Assembly (NCBI GenBank): GCA_028713995.1 | Contig: JAQTNF010000005.1 | Coordinates: 1 to 64,000 of the forward strand | Direction: 5' to 3' | Source: Deltaproteobacteria bacterium | GTDB lineage: Bacteria > Myxococcota_A > Polyangia > JAAYKL01 | DNA: 64,000 nt | In this document: in pieces, positions 44,213 to 54,533 of the stretch | Numbering within the stretch: position 1 is the stretch's first letter | Layout of the letters: each line of letters begins with the position of its first letter | Program-made: the position numbers and the translations under genes | The notes under the pieces: model-generated | Seen by the model: the letters and a program-made list of their open reading frames with translations, nothing else | Database searches by the model: none | Told to the model about the DNA's origin: nothing

Positions 44213-46783
44213 ATGTCACAAGGAGCTTTTCGCGTGAAATCGCATCGCCTCAGGGGCGCTTTGTTGAGTGTTTTCGGCGCCGTATTGCTCGGCGCGCTCA
44301 TGTGGTTTCCCAGGTTCGCGAGCTTCGGCATCGCGCTGGGCACCGTCCTCCTGGCGGTCGTCCTCCTGGGGCTGCTCGACTTCGCAGGAGCCCTGCGTCT
44401 CGAGCCCGCGCCCCCGGCGCCGCCACGTCCGGCCCCTGTGGATCTCAAGGACGCGCCCCGCTGGCTCAAGCTGCTGGTCGGGTTCGACGTGCGCATCCTG
44501 TATCTGGGGTTGGCCCTCGTGGTGGCCGGAATCTGCCGTATCTCCGTGATCGGCACCATGGCGGCCAAGGTCCCGTGGACCGGGCCGCTGCTCGTGGTCC
44601 TGGGTCTCGCCGCGGTGGCGGTGGCGCGCCGGCGCAGGCGGCCGTTCGACGGGGAGCTGCACCAGGGTTTCCTCGTGCTGGCCGTGTCCACGGCCATGGT
44701 CATGGCCACCCTGGGCAGCCAGGGCCTGTGGGACTGCTGGGAGACCCACTACGGCGAGGTGGCGAGGCGCCAGCTGGAACAGGACGACTGGATCAGCCTG
44801 TGGTGGGAGGCCGAGTGGTTCTACTCGAAGCCCATCCTCATCTTCTGGATGATGAATTTGGGCATGGCGCTCTTCGGGGTCCGGGTGGGGCCCGATCAGA
44901 TCCCGGGCTACGTGGAATGGGGCGTGCGGTTCTTTGTCGCGGCGCTGTCCATTGCCGCGGTCTACGGGGTCTACGAGCTGCTCGCGAGGCGCGTCTCCAG
45001 GAGGTCCGGCCTGTTCGCGGCCATCGCGCTCACGACCATGCCGCTGTGGGGATTCATGACGCGCCAGGCCATCACCGACCTGCCGTTCGTGGGGTTCATG
45101 ACACTGGCCGTGGTCTTCTTCCTGCTGGGCGTCACGGCCGATCCCGAGGCCCGCGTCGAACCGTGGCGCGTTCCCGTGGGTCGCGGCAGGACCCTGCCCC
45201 TGTCGGCGTTCCACGCGGTCGTCGCCGGGTACGTGGCCGTGGGCTTCCCTCAGTTCCTGTACTACGCCACGAGGAGCAGCGTGTTCCGCTCGGGCACCCT
45301 GGCGCGCGACGATCTCCGGAACGTCGCGTCCCAGGGACACTTCTTCCATCTCTCGCTCTCCAACCTGGACGCGAGGCTCGGCGGCGCGATCTCGTCCGTC
45401 CTCGGCCTGCGCCTCGGCGGCCCCATCGACCTCTCCCTCGACTGGTTCGTGCTGGGGATGCTGTTCCTCGTGCCGTTCCTGCTGCTCCTGTTCACGCTCC
45501 GCAACGAGCGGCGCGTCTCAAGGCTGTGCTTCCACGGCATGTACATCACGCTGTCGCTCTCGATCATGGCCAAGGGGCTCGCGGGCCTGGCGCTCCCCAT
45601 CCTGGGGCTCTTCGGCTACTGGCTCGTGATCGCGCCGTGGGATTCCCTCGGGAAGCCGATCGCGTTCGTCCGCTGGCATCTTGAGCGCGCAAAAAGGCTC
45701 GACATGCTGCGCGGCTCGATCCTGTTCCTGCTCATGTCCATGTCCTGGTACGTGGCCATGACCGTCCGGCACGGGATGGCCTTCATCAACCGGTTCTTCA
45801 TCCACGACCACCTGAAGCGCCTGACCGCGGGTGTGCACGGCGACACCGGGACGTTCGGCTACTTCGCGGAGCAGTTCGGCTACGCGGCCTTCCCCTGGGT
45901 GGCCCTCGTCCCGTTCGCCCTCCTGGCCTGGCCCCGCTTCGGCGCTGTTCCCAAGGACGCTCCGCCGGCGGAGCGCGCGCGCGCGACGATCCGCCTCTTC
46001 ACAGCGGCGTGGGGACTGCTCTCCTTCGCGCTCCTGTGCATGATGGTCACCAAGTTCCACCACTACATCTTCCCGGTGCTGCCGGCGGCCGCCATCCTCA
46101 TCGGTCTGCTCGTCGACGACGTGTGGGAGGACCGCCTGAAGCGCGTGTGGCCGCTCGTGCTTGCCGGTGTGGCCTTGCTCGCGGCCGTGGCCGTCGACTT
46201 CGCCGCAGATCCCCAGGGCAAGGGCAACGGCCTGCGCGGGGACGCCCGGCTCGTGATGCTGTTCATCTACAAGTACTCGAGGCCGTATCCCGAAGGACCG
46301 GCCTTCGACTTCCACGCGCCGCTCATGGCCTTTAGCGCGATCTTCCTCGCAGTCCTTCCCCTGTGGCTCGTGGCGAGATGGCGCAAGGCGGCCATCGTGC
46401 TCACCATGCTCGCGGCGCTCGCCTTCAGCCACTTCGTCACGCAGCATTACATGGTGCAGCTCGCTCCCCACTGGACCCAGAAGCACCTCATCGACGAGTA
46501 CTACGCGAGACGCACGTCGCCCGCCGAGCGGCTTGTCGCGTTCCAGATGAACTGGAAGGGCGAGAACTTCTACACCGGCAACCGGGCCGTCATCTACGTG
46601 TCCACCAAGGACAACAAGTTCGAGGACTGGCTCGCCAAGCACCGAGGCGAGCGCCACTTCTTCATCACCGAGCACTCGCGCTTCGCCAACATGTCGCGGC
46701 GCGCCGCGGCGGCGAGCGGCCCCTTGAAGCCCTTCAAGGACACGTGCAACAAGTACATGGCGGGGTGGGCCGACAAGCTCTAG
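44213..46783 (+). CDS. GT39/ArnT-like membrane glycosyltransferase
   Basis: Multi-TM; WDCWETHYGEVARRQLEQDDWISLWWEAEWFYSKPILIFWMM. Confidence 0.82.
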   Translation: MSQGAFRVKSHRLRGALLSVFGAVLLGALMWFPRFASFGIALGTVLLAVVLLGLLDFAGALRLEPAPPAPPRPAPVDLKDAPRWLKLLVGFDVRILYLGLALVVAGICRISVIGTMAAKVPWTGPLLVVLGLAAVAVARRRRRPFDGELHQGFLVLAVSTAMVMATLGSQGLWDCWETHYGEVARRQLEQDDWISLWWEAEWFYSKPILIFWMMNLGMALFGVRVGPDQIPGYVEWGVRFFVAALSIAAVYGVYELLARRVSRRSGLFAAIALTTMPLWGFMTRQAITDLPFVGFMTLAVVFFLLGVTADPEARVEPWRVPVGRGRTLPLSAFHAVVAGYVAVGFPQFLYYATRSSVFRSGTLARDDLRNVASQGHFFHLSLSNLDARLGGAISSVLGLRLGGPIDLSLDWFVLGMLFLVPFLLLLFTLRNERRVSRLCFHGMYITLSLSIMAKGLAGLALPILGLFGYWLVIAPWDSLGKPIAFVRWHLERAKRLDMLRGSILFLLMSMSWYVAMTVRHGMAFINRFFIHDHLKRLTAGVHGDTGTFGYFAEQFGYAAFPWVALVPFALLAWPRFGAVPKDAPPAERARATIRLFTAAWGLLSFALLCMMVTKFHHYIFPVLPAAAILIGLLVDDVWEDRLKRVWPLVLAGVALLAAVAVDFAADPQGKGNGLRGDARLVMLFIYKYSRPYPEGPAFDFHAPLMAFSAIFLAVLPLWLVARWRKAAIVLTMLAALAFSHFVTQHYMVQLAPHWTQKHLIDEYYARRTSPAERLVAFQMNWKGENFYTGNRAVIYVSTKDNKFEDWLAKHRGERHFFITEHSRFANMSRRAAAASGPLKPFKDTCNKYMAGWADKL

Positions 46784-46831
46784 CGATGCGGCCATCGCGT
46801 CGTTGGAGACAGGCCGCCCGCGGCTCCCGCG

Positions 46832-48154
46832 CTAGAGATCGAACGGGTACTTGATGGTGAGCGACTCGTCGGTGAAGCGCGGGAACTTGGCGAGCTTGGC
46901 CGCGCGGGCGGCACACACGCCGGCGGGTGTGCCGACATGTTCGGGATCCACCACCTCCGCTGCGGTCACGCGTCCCGTGGCGCCCTGGACCGTGACCTTC
47001 ACCACGATACGCCCCTGCTGACCCGGAGCGCACGCCTTCACCTGCGACGAGATCCCACCCATTGCGGTCTGCACGTTCTCGCGCGAGGGCTTGGCCGGTG
47101 AGCTCGACGGCTCGTCGCCCGCGGGCATCGGCATGGGCGCCTCTTTCGTGCCCTGCGCGCTCTCGGGCGCACGCTTCGTGAGCGCGTTGTCGATGAGATC
47201 GTCGATCTCGGCGGACGACTTGCCGGTTCCCACGGCCGGGCCGGACACTGCCCTCGGCGGCGGTGCCTCGGCGACGGGCTCCAGACCGGCGTACGGGTTG
47301 TCGTCCGCGGCGGTTCCTCCCGCGCGCACGCCCGTCCCGATTTCTCTCTCGCCCTCCCTGCGTTCCGGGCGCTCCCGGCCGTCCGCGGCGGCTTGCGTCG
47401 AGGCCGCGGCGGGTTCCCGGGCGCGTCGCGACAGATCCACCTTGAGGAGCTTGTTCGAGAGCGCGGCCGCGTCGTTCTTTTCGTGCTCGAGGAGCTGGGC
47501 CAGGTCATCGGCGCGCTTCACGTCAATGGGATCGCCGGTCCCAAAGAGCCGTTCGATGCGGATTTTGAGGAACTCCGCCTGCCGTTTCGAGGCGAGGCGC
47601 ATGCCTTCGATCATCTGGTTGCGCAGCCTGAGCTCCGAGGTGAGCAGGGCGATGGAGTTGTCTGAAGCCTCCTTGTCGCCGCGCAGCCGCACGATCTGGA
47701 TGGCGCCGAGGGCGATGACCACGAGGCCGGTGAGCGCGACGGCAGCGATGCCCAGCTTGAGACCGAGCGTGGCGCCGCCGGGCGCAGGCATGATCGAGGC
47801 GCGCGTCGGGAGGGGGCGGGCACCTTGTAGGTCCGCCTTGACGTCGACGAGGCTCGCGTAGATCGGCGGGGGGGTGGACGAGAACCGCTTGCGGGCGTCC
47901 ATGTCGGGCTCGGGCGTGTCCAGATCCGGGCGCTCCTTGGGCGCCGGGTCCACTCCGCCACGCTCGATCCAGGCCTGCTCCTGACCCACCCATGGGGCCT
48001 CGGGCGAGGCGAATGTCCCAAGTTCATCGAGGTCGCCACTCTCTTTGTCAGGCCGGGCAGGCGCTTCTTCCTTCTTGGGCTCCGCAGGATCGCTGGCGAG
48101 CAGCTCGAAAGGATCCGGCAGCTCGAACTTCAGAGGATCTTGTTCGTCTGTCAT
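46832..48154 (-). CDS. single-TM protein with AgmX/PglI-type C-terminal domain
   Basis: TM LGLKLGIAAVALTGLVVIALGAIQIV; C-term SSQVKACAPGQQGRIVVKVTVQGATGRVTAAEV. Confidence 0.7.
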   Translation of the reverse strand: MTDEQDPLKFELPDPFELLASDPAEPKKEEAPARPDKESGDLDELGTFASPEAPWVGQEQAWIERGGVDPAPKERPDLDTPEPDMDARKRFSSTPPPIYASLVDVKADLQGARPLPTRASIMPAPGGATLGLKLGIAAVALTGLVVIALGAIQIVRLRGDKEASDNSIALLTSELRLRNQMIEGMRLASKRQAEFLKIRIERLFGTGDPIDVKRADDLAQLLEHEKNDAAALSNKLLKVDLSRRAREPAAASTQAAADGRERPERREGEREIGTGVRAGGTAADDNPYAGLEPVAEAPPPRAVSGPAVGTGKSSAEIDDLIDNALTKRAPESAQGTKEAPMPMPAGDEPSSSPAKPSRENVQTAMGGISSQVKACAPGQQGRIVVKVTVQGATGRVTAAEVVDPEHVGTPAGVCAARAAKLAKFPRFTDESLTIKYPFDL

Positions 48155-48491
48155 CTGATTCCTCCGCCCCGAGTGGTGCGCCCCCCTTCCCGGTAAATCT
48201 GGACGCGCTCTCGCCCCAAGCAAGGACTATATGGCGAAGACGATGTAGATATCCAGCATTTGTCTAAACATTGACCCTCCCTGAAAACAACTGATCCGGT
48301 CTTCGTCCACGATGTCAGCGCCCATCCACCCACGTTCCATGTAGCTTTCAATGTCTCTGGCACCGCGAAAGGCAGGACAAAAGGGATTGTTTATTTGGCT
48401 GTAAAACAGAGGGGGAATGGTCTTTTTTATACGGTAATCATATTTTACAAGACTTAAATCTCAATAATAAGTTGAAAAATCTGAGATACCG

Positions 48492-48504
48492 GTGCACCGT
48501 GCAC
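48492..48504. promoter_or_regulatory. palindrome GTGCACCGTGCAC upstream of glnN
   Basis: Symmetric about the central base; 51 bp before the ATG. Confidence 0.35.
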
Positions 48505-48555
48505 TGTGGTCCTGAACCGATGTCCAGGCACGAAACGAACCGAGAGGAGGTCCCC

Positions 48556-50694
48556 ATGACCGACGAGTCCAGACCGGTATCCGCGAGCTTTGGCGAGAAC
48601 ACGTTCAGTTTCCATGTCATGCGGGAGCGCCTGCCAAAGGAGTTCTTCGAGAAGCTCATGTTCTCCATCCGCAACCACCGTCCGATCAGCCCGGACACGG
48701 CCGACGTGATCGCGCACGCCATGAAGGAGTGGGCGCTCACGCGCGGCGCGACCCACTACACGCACTGGTTCCAGCCGCTCACCGGTCTCACCGCCGAGAA
48801 GCACGACTCGTTCCTGGCGTTCGACGACACGGGCCGCCCCATCGAGCGCTTCTCCGGGCGCCAGCTCATCATGAGCGAGCCGGACGCTTCGAGCTTTCCG
48901 CACGGGGGCCTGCGCTCCACGTTCGAGGCGCGCGGCTACGCAGCCTGGGATCCGTCGTCGCCCGCGTTCCTCATGAAGCGGGCGGGCAGCGCCACCCTGT
49001 GCCTGCCGTCCATCTTCGTCTCGTACAAGGGCGAGGTGCTCGACAAGAAGACGCCCCTCATCCGCTCCGTGGCCGCGGTGAGCAAATCATCCGTGCGCAT
49101 GTTGCGACTGCTCGGCAACAAGCGCGTCACTTTCGTGACACCCAACGTGGGCGCCGAGCAGGAGTACTTCCTCATCGACGCGGCCCTGTTCGAGCGTCGC
49201 CCGGACCTGTGCGAGGTGGGGCACACGCTGTTCGGCGCGAGGCCTGCGCGAGGCCAGCAGCTCGACGACCACTACTTTAGGGCCATCAACGACCGGGTGC
49301 TCGAGCTCATGGAGCGCGTGGAGCAGGAGCTCATCCGTCTCGGCGTACCGGCCAAGACGCGCCACAACGAGGTGGCGCCCGGGCAGTTCGAGCTGGCCTG
49401 CCTGCACCAGCCCGCCAACATCGCGGCCGACCAGAACCAGCTCGTCATGGAGGTTCTCCGAAGGCTCGCGCCCATGCACGGCATGCAGGCGCTGCTCCAC
49501 GAGAAGCCCTTCGCCGGCATCAACGGCTCGGGAAAGCACAACAACTGGTCGCTCATCGACTCCGAGGGACAAAACCTTTACGAGCCGGGCTCGAGCTTCT
49601 CGTCCCACGTGCGTTTCCTCATCTTCCTCATGGCGGTGGTGCTGGGCGCGCATCGCCACGGACGCCTGCTGCGCAGCATCGTGGCGAGCCCGGGCAACGA
49701 CCTGCGCCTGGGCGGCAACGAGGCGCCTCCCTCGATCATCTCGGTCTACCTGGGCGATCACCTGACGAGCCTGCTCGAGGGGCTGGCCGACAAGCGTCCC
49801 GAGGCCCGCGCGAGCCTCGAGGACATCGACCTGTGCACGGGCGGCGTGGCGCGCATCCCGCGCGACACCACGGACCGCAACCGCACGTCGCCCTTCGCCT
49901 TCACCGGCAACAAGTTCGAGTTCCGCGCCGTGGGCGCCTCGGCCGCGATCTCCCTGCCCAACGCGGTCATCAACACAATGGTGGCCGAGAGCCTGGATCT
50001 CATGGCCGACCGGATCGAGGCGCGCACGGAGAAGGGCGAGGAGCGCCTTGCGGCGGCGGTGGAGGTGCTGCGCGAGGTCATCGCCGAGTCGCGCCCCGTG
50101 CGCTTCGACGGCGACAACTACTCCGAGGAGTGGCTCAAAGAGGCGCGGCGGCTGCGGCTCGGAATGGCGAACACCACGCCCGAGGCCCTCGAGGCCCTGT
50201 GTGAGGAGTCCTCGCTCGCCCTGTTCGAGCGCTACGGCGTCCTGACCCGCGAGGAGATGGCGGCCCGACGCCGGATCAAGCTCGATTTCTATGTCAAGAC
50301 GGTGGCGGTCGAGCTCAAGGTGGCGCGCCGCATGCTCTCGGTCCACGTGTTGCCGGCGGCCCTCCGTTGCCAGGAGCGCCTGGCGCGCGCGATCAACGAG
50401 ACCGCGCAAGCCCTGCCCGGGCCGGGTCCGGGCCTCGAGGCCGAGCGCAAGCGCCTCGCGTGCCTGACCGCTCTCATCGGGGAGCTCCTCGCCGGCATCG
50501 CGGTGCTCGAAGCGGACGAAGGCGCGCTCGCCTCGAACGGCGACCTCGCGGACCATGGGCGGCGTTGCGCCGGGGAGGTGCGGCCCCACGTCGCGGCCGC
50601 GCGCGCCGTGTCCGACGCCATCGAGGAGCTCGTCGACGCGCGCGACTGGACCCTGCCCAAGTACGACGAGATGCTCGCCATCTCCAGGGCGTAG
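48556..50694 (+). CDS. glnN: type III glutamine synthetase
   Basis: THYTHWFQPLTGLTAEKHDSF; LHEKPFAGINGSGKHNNWSL; SD AGAGGAGG. Confidence 0.95.
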   Translation: MTDESRPVSASFGENTFSFHVMRERLPKEFFEKLMFSIRNHRPISPDTADVIAHAMKEWALTRGATHYTHWFQPLTGLTAEKHDSFLAFDDTGRPIERFSGRQLIMSEPDASSFPHGGLRSTFEARGYAAWDPSSPAFLMKRAGSATLCLPSIFVSYKGEVLDKKTPLIRSVAAVSKSSVRMLRLLGNKRVTFVTPNVGAEQEYFLIDAALFERRPDLCEVGHTLFGARPARGQQLDDHYFRAINDRVLELMERVEQELIRLGVPAKTRHNEVAPGQFELACLHQPANIAADQNQLVMEVLRRLAPMHGMQALLHEKPFAGINGSGKHNNWSLIDSEGQNLYEPGSSFSSHVRFLIFLMAVVLGAHRHGRLLRSIVASPGNDLRLGGNEAPPSIISVYLGDHLTSLLEGLADKRPEARASLEDIDLCTGGVARIPRDTTDRNRTSPFAFTGNKFEFRAVGASAAISLPNAVINTMVAESLDLMADRIEARTEKGEERLAAAVEVLREVIAESRPVRFDGDNYSEEWLKEARRLRLGMANTTPEALEALCEESSLALFERYGVLTREEMAARRRIKLDFYVKTVAVELKVARRMLSVHVLPAALRCQERLARAINETAQALPGPGPGLEAERKRLACLTALIGELLAGIAVLEADEGALASNGDLADHGRRCAGEVRPHVAAARAVSDAIEELVDARDWTLPKYDEMLAISRA

Positions 50695-50773
50695 GGGAGG
50701 GATGGCAAACCGCTCGAAAATGCTTAATCGCTAGCGCCTGGCACCTCATCTCCTCCATCTACGCAGCCCGCGT

Positions 50774-50802
50774 TTGCACGGGGAAAACCGTTCTCCTATA
50801 CT
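50774..50802 (+). promoter_or_regulatory. promoter TTGCAC-N17-TATACT
   Basis: -35 at 50774-50779, -10 at 50797-50802, ATG at 50829. Confidence 0.5.
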
Positions 50803-50828
50803 CGAAAAATCCCACGAAGGAGGGGTCC

Positions 50829-52025
50829 ATGAACGCACCATCCGATTCGAAACGCGGGCTCGTGGTCGCATGTCTCGCCGTTGTCGGGTTGTCGGGTTGC
50901 AGCCTGTTCAAGACCATCATGGGGACGAACACGATCATGCTCGACGACTACGAAGTTTTGTCCATGAAGGTGGACATCCGCAAGCCCGAGAAGACCATCT
51001 GTCCCATGGAGGCCACGCAGATGGCGGTGTTCGCGACCGTCAGGGATCCCGAGGACGCTTCCAAGACCGTCGAATACGAGACGTGGCAGGGCGATCCGAA
51101 CGCGCGTCGCAACGGCGCGCTCGACTTCGCGAACGTCACCTTCACCTCGCCCGACGGCGACTTCGACGAGCACGGCTTTTTCCATCCACGAGGCGGCGTG
51201 GCGGCCACGGCGGGCAAGGAGTTCGAGATTCGCGCCGTGTTGCGCAAGCAGCCCGACAAGTTCAGGTTCGACCTCAAGTACAGGCCCGACTACCGCTGCG
51301 TCGGCGGCGCGCGCTTCGACGGCTCGGCCGGCCAGCCCGGACAGGCGGGGATAGAGGGCCAGGCGGGCCAGGGCGGAGCATCCGGCGGGGAGGGGCAGGG
51401 GCAGAACGGCACGGGCGGCGGCTCAGGCGGACAGGGCGGCAACGGCCAGCCCGGGCAGGACGGGGACGAGATCGAGGTCCTTGCCACGTTCGTGAAGACG
51501 CCGTTCTACGAAAAGCTCGTGGCCGTGAAGGTGAAGTCGTCGGGCGGGGTGGGGCTGCTCCTTGCGCATCCGGATCAGCCGCTCGAGATCGCCGCGAACG
51601 GCGGACCGGGCGGGTCGGGCGGTGCCGGCGGACCGGGCGGCGCCGGCGGAGGCGGCGGCTCGGGCAAGCCGGGCGGGAGCGGCGGCAACGGCGGGAGCGG
51701 CGGGGGCGGCGGGAACGGCGGAAATGGCGGGAACGGCGGCACCATCCGGTTCATCTACGACGCGCGCTTTCCGGAGCTCGCGCAGGCGATCCGTCTCGTG
51801 ACCGACGGCGGCTCGGGCGGGCCGGGCGGCATGGCGGGCCAGGGCGGCCCTGTTGGCTCGGGCGGATCCGGCGACAACGGGGCCGCGCAGGGACAGGCCG
51901 GCGTCAGGGGCTCGGACGGCGCGGCGGGCCAAGCGGGCTTCTCGGGCAAGGCAGGGAGGGTGACAGCGGCGACCGGCCAGGTGGCGGACGAGCTCCGCGG
52001 CGTCCCGGGGCTCGACGTCCTTTAG
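50829..52025 (+). CDS. glycine-rich (PGRS/collagen-like) lipoprotein
   Basis: CLAVVGLSGCS lipobox; long GGxGG tracts interrupted by structured segments. Confidence 0.75.
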   Translation: MNAPSDSKRGLVVACLAVVGLSGCSLFKTIMGTNTIMLDDYEVLSMKVDIRKPEKTICPMEATQMAVFATVRDPEDASKTVEYETWQGDPNARRNGALDFANVTFTSPDGDFDEHGFFHPRGGVAATAGKEFEIRAVLRKQPDKFRFDLKYRPDYRCVGGARFDGSAGQPGQAGIEGQAGQGGASGGEGQGQNGTGGGSGGQGGNGQPGQDGDEIEVLATFVKTPFYEKLVAVKVKSSGGVGLLLAHPDQPLEIAANGGPGGSGGAGGPGGAGGGGGSGKPGGSGGNGGSGGGGGNGGNGGNGGTIRFIYDARFPELAQAIRLVTDGGSGGPGGMAGQGGPVGSGGSGDNGAAQGQAGVRGSDGAAGQAGFSGKAGRVTAATGQVADELRGVPGLDVL

Positions 52026-52128
52026 TCTCTCTTCACGTCCCGTGCCCCGGTCTGGTATGAATGGGTCGTGGGCGTGAACGTTTCGCCGAGCGCCTTCGTC
52101 CAAGTCTTGGAAGCGGGAGGAGGACCCC

Positions 52129-52881
52129 ATGAAAACGGTCGGACTGCTCGTCACTTTCGCCACGATCGCGGCGTTCGCGCTGCCTTCCCTGGCCAAGGGC
52201 AAGGAGCTCGAGCTGCAGATTTCCAAGGAAGACGTGGATCTGTCCACGCGTACCGTGGGCTTCAGGCTCAACCGGCCGTGCGCCTCGGCCCAGATCCAGA
52301 TCTTCGGCGCGGGCAACGCCCTCATGGGTGAGTCCGTTCAGGAGTACAACGGCGCCGCGGCCGGCACCAAGCTCTCGATCCAGTGGAAAGAGGTCTACAA
52401 CGACGTGGCGCGCATCGAGCTCAAGGCCACGGACGTGAACGGCTTCTGGGTCTCGTGGGAGATCGTCCCGTTCTTCGTGGACATCCCGCACGAGGAGGTG
52501 GTGTTCGAGACCGGCAAGTCGGTCATCCGACCGTCCGAGGCGCCCAAGCTCGACGCCGCGCTCGTGCTGCTCCTCGACGCCATCAAGAAGCACGGCCGTG
52601 ACATGCAGTGTGAGGTCTACGTGGCTGGCTTCACGGACACGGTCGACTCGGTGGCCTACAACCGGCAGCTGTCGCTCGACCGCGCGCGCGCCATCGCCCG
52701 CTACTTCATCGAGCACGGGCTCAAGGGGATCCCCATCTGGGTGCGCGGGTTCGGCGAGGAGGTGCTCGCGGTGCAGACCGCGGATAGCGTGGCCGAGCCC
52801 CGCAACAGGCGCGCGTCCTACATCGTGGGTGTGGTGCCGCCGGACATCAAGGGTCCCGGCGCGTGGCAGCGCCTCCAATAG
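52129..52881 (+). CDS. OmpA-family peptidoglycan-binding protein
   Basis: Signal peptide; VYVAGFTDTVDSVAYNRQLSLDRARAIARYFIEHG...FGEE. Confidence 0.87.
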   Translation: MKTVGLLVTFATIAAFALPSLAKGKELELQISKEDVDLSTRTVGFRLNRPCASAQIQIFGAGNALMGESVQEYNGAAAGTKLSIQWKEVYNDVARIELKATDVNGFWVSWEIVPFFVDIPHEEVVFETGKSVIRPSEAPKLDAALVLLLDAIKKHGRDMQCEVYVAGFTDTVDSVAYNRQLSLDRARAIARYFIEHGLKGIPIWVRGFGEEVLAVQTADSVAEPRNRRASYIVGVVPPDIKGPGAWQRLQ

Positions 52882-52887
52882 CCGCGA

Positions 52888-53739
52888 TCAACTCTTCACC
52901 AGCTTGATCATCGCCTTGCCCTCCCGGATCACCACCTTGAAATCCACGCCCTGTCCCTTGGCCTCGGCCTGCTTGCGCAGCGACCCGGCGAGCTTGTCGT
53001 AGCTCACGTTGTCCGTGGGCTCGTTGCACCGCTTGCGCGCGGTCAGGTACGCCCGGTAGATGGACTGCAGCCGCTCCTCCGAAAGCCCGGTCTTCGCGGC
53101 CGGCGCGGGCTTGGATTGCGGCCTGGCCGCGGGCTTGGACATGGGCGCCTTGGAGGAGGGGCGCGGCACCGGTGGAGCGGAAGGGGCGGGCGCCATCTCC
53201 GCGTCGCCGAAGGGGGCGTCGAGGGTCGCCACGCGGCGCACGCGCTCGAGCTCGGCCGCGTCCGCGAAGGGCTCATCGATGTCGAGGTCGCTCGGAAGCG
53301 TGAAGCACGCCGCGGGCCTGGCCGCGGGCGTCGGGATCGAGGCCCGCTCGCCGATATCGTCGGACTCCGAGAAGGGCACGTCGATGGACAGGCCGGCCAT
53401 GGGCCGCTCGACCCGGTCGGCGCCCTCGGCCTTCTCGATCCTTTTCTGTGCGCGCATCACATCGCGCTTGTAGGTGCCCTCCTCGATCTGCTTGCAGATG
53501 CGGCGCCAGTAGATGGATTGCGTGTTGAACTTCTGGACCTGGGTCTGGAACCTGAAGCGCTGGGCCGTATTGCGCAGCTGCTCGCGCCGCAAGGCCTGTA
53601 CCTTGCGCTCGACCTCCTTGCGCGGCACGGTCGGCTCCAGCCGCTCGATGCCCATGAAGTACTGGTTGTAGAGCGCCTGAAGCCTCTCAAGCTGGTGCTC
53701 GAGGTCGTCGAGCATCTTGTCGACTTCTTCGGGCGTCAT
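52888..53739 (-). CDS. conserved protein with MXAN_5187-like C-terminal domain
   Basis: LSEERLQSIYRAYLTARKRCNEPTDNVSYDKLAGSLRKQ; N-terminal coiled coil. Confidence 0.55.
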   Translation of the reverse strand: MTPEEVDKMLDDLEHQLERLQALYNQYFMGIERLEPTVPRKEVERKVQALRREQLRNTAQRFRFQTQVQKFNTQSIYWRRICKQIEEGTYKRDVMRAQKRIEKAEGADRVERPMAGLSIDVPFSESDDIGERASIPTPAARPAACFTLPSDLDIDEPFADAAELERVRRVATLDAPFGDAEMAPAPSAPPVPRPSSKAPMSKPAARPQSKPAPAAKTGLSEERLQSIYRAYLTARKRCNEPTDNVSYDKLAGSLRKQAEAKGQGVDFKVVIREGKAMIKLVKS

Positions 53740-53756
53740 GGTGCGTCAACCGTCCG

Positions 53757-54410
53757 TCACAGCTCGTACACGACGAGGTCGTCGAAGTAGACCTCGCTCT
53801 CCCAGTCGTTGATGGCGAAGCTGTCGTGGCCCGGTCCCTCGAGCGGCGCCTCGTCGTCGAGCTCGAGGAACGGCCGGCCGTCGAGCAGCCACTCGAACCT
53901 CCCTCCCTTGCGCGAGATCGAGAACGCGTAGGAGCGGCCCGGCTCGGCCCTGGGCTCCGTGCGCGCCTTCCGGTCGTCGCCGTGCTCGTTCATCCGCGCG
54001 ATGATCGAGCGCGAGTTGTTCCAGCCGCCCAGGATGACCACGTAGCTCGTGGCCGTGTACGAGGCCTTGATGGCCTTGGACGCGCCGTCGCCGAAGACCT
54101 CCACCTTGATGTCGACCGCCGGGCTCATGGACCTTGCCTTGAACTCCACGCGCGCGTCGCGAGGAAGCTTGCGCTTGAGCCACAGGGGCTTGTTGTGGGC
54201 GCCCCCCGCGCGCAGCTCGCCGTTCACGATCGCATAGCCCCCGCCCGTGTCGAGCCAGTCCGGGCCCACCTCGGCGCGATCGAAATGATCCTCGAACACG
54301 ACGCGCCCCTTGCCCCCTTGCGGCGCGGCGGTGCCGGGCGTGCCGCATGCGCAGAAGGCAACGGCGACGAGCACGCTCGGTACGATCCCCATGAGCCTCG
54401 TTCGCAGCAT
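53757..54410 (-). CDS. lipoprotein with concanavalin/LamG-like (DUF1080-like) fold
   Basis: VLVAVAFCAC lipobox-like; VFEDHFDRAEVGPDWLDTGGGYAIVNGELRA. Confidence 0.65.
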   Translation of the reverse strand: MLRTRLMGIVPSVLVAVAFCACGTPGTAAPQGGKGRVVFEDHFDRAEVGPDWLDTGGGYAIVNGELRAGGAHNKPLWLKRKLPRDARVEFKARSMSPAVDIKVEVFGDGASKAIKASYTATSYVVILGGWNNSRSIIARMNEHGDDRKARTEPRAEPGRSYAFSISRKGGRFEWLLDGRPFLELDDEAPLEGPGHDSFAINDWESEVYFDDLVVYEL

Positions 54411-54492
54411 GCGTCAAAAGTATCAGACGCCCCCCGGCCGGGCAACACCGCGCAAAGAGGCTGCGCGAAGGGGGGCAAAGCCGCGCCGCGAG

Positions 54493-54521
54493 TTGACGGT
54501 GCGCGCGATGAGGCTTAGATT
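54493..54521 (+). promoter_or_regulatory. promoter TTGACG-N17-TAGATT
   Basis: -35 at 54493-54498, -10 at 54516-54521, ATG at 54534. Confidence 0.45.
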
Positions 54522-54533
54522 CGCCAAAACAGC

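Noticed and set aside
48240-48555. sigma54 (-24/-12) promoter upstream of glnN
   Set aside because: TGGCAC occurs at about 48357 but no TTGC at the required spacing.
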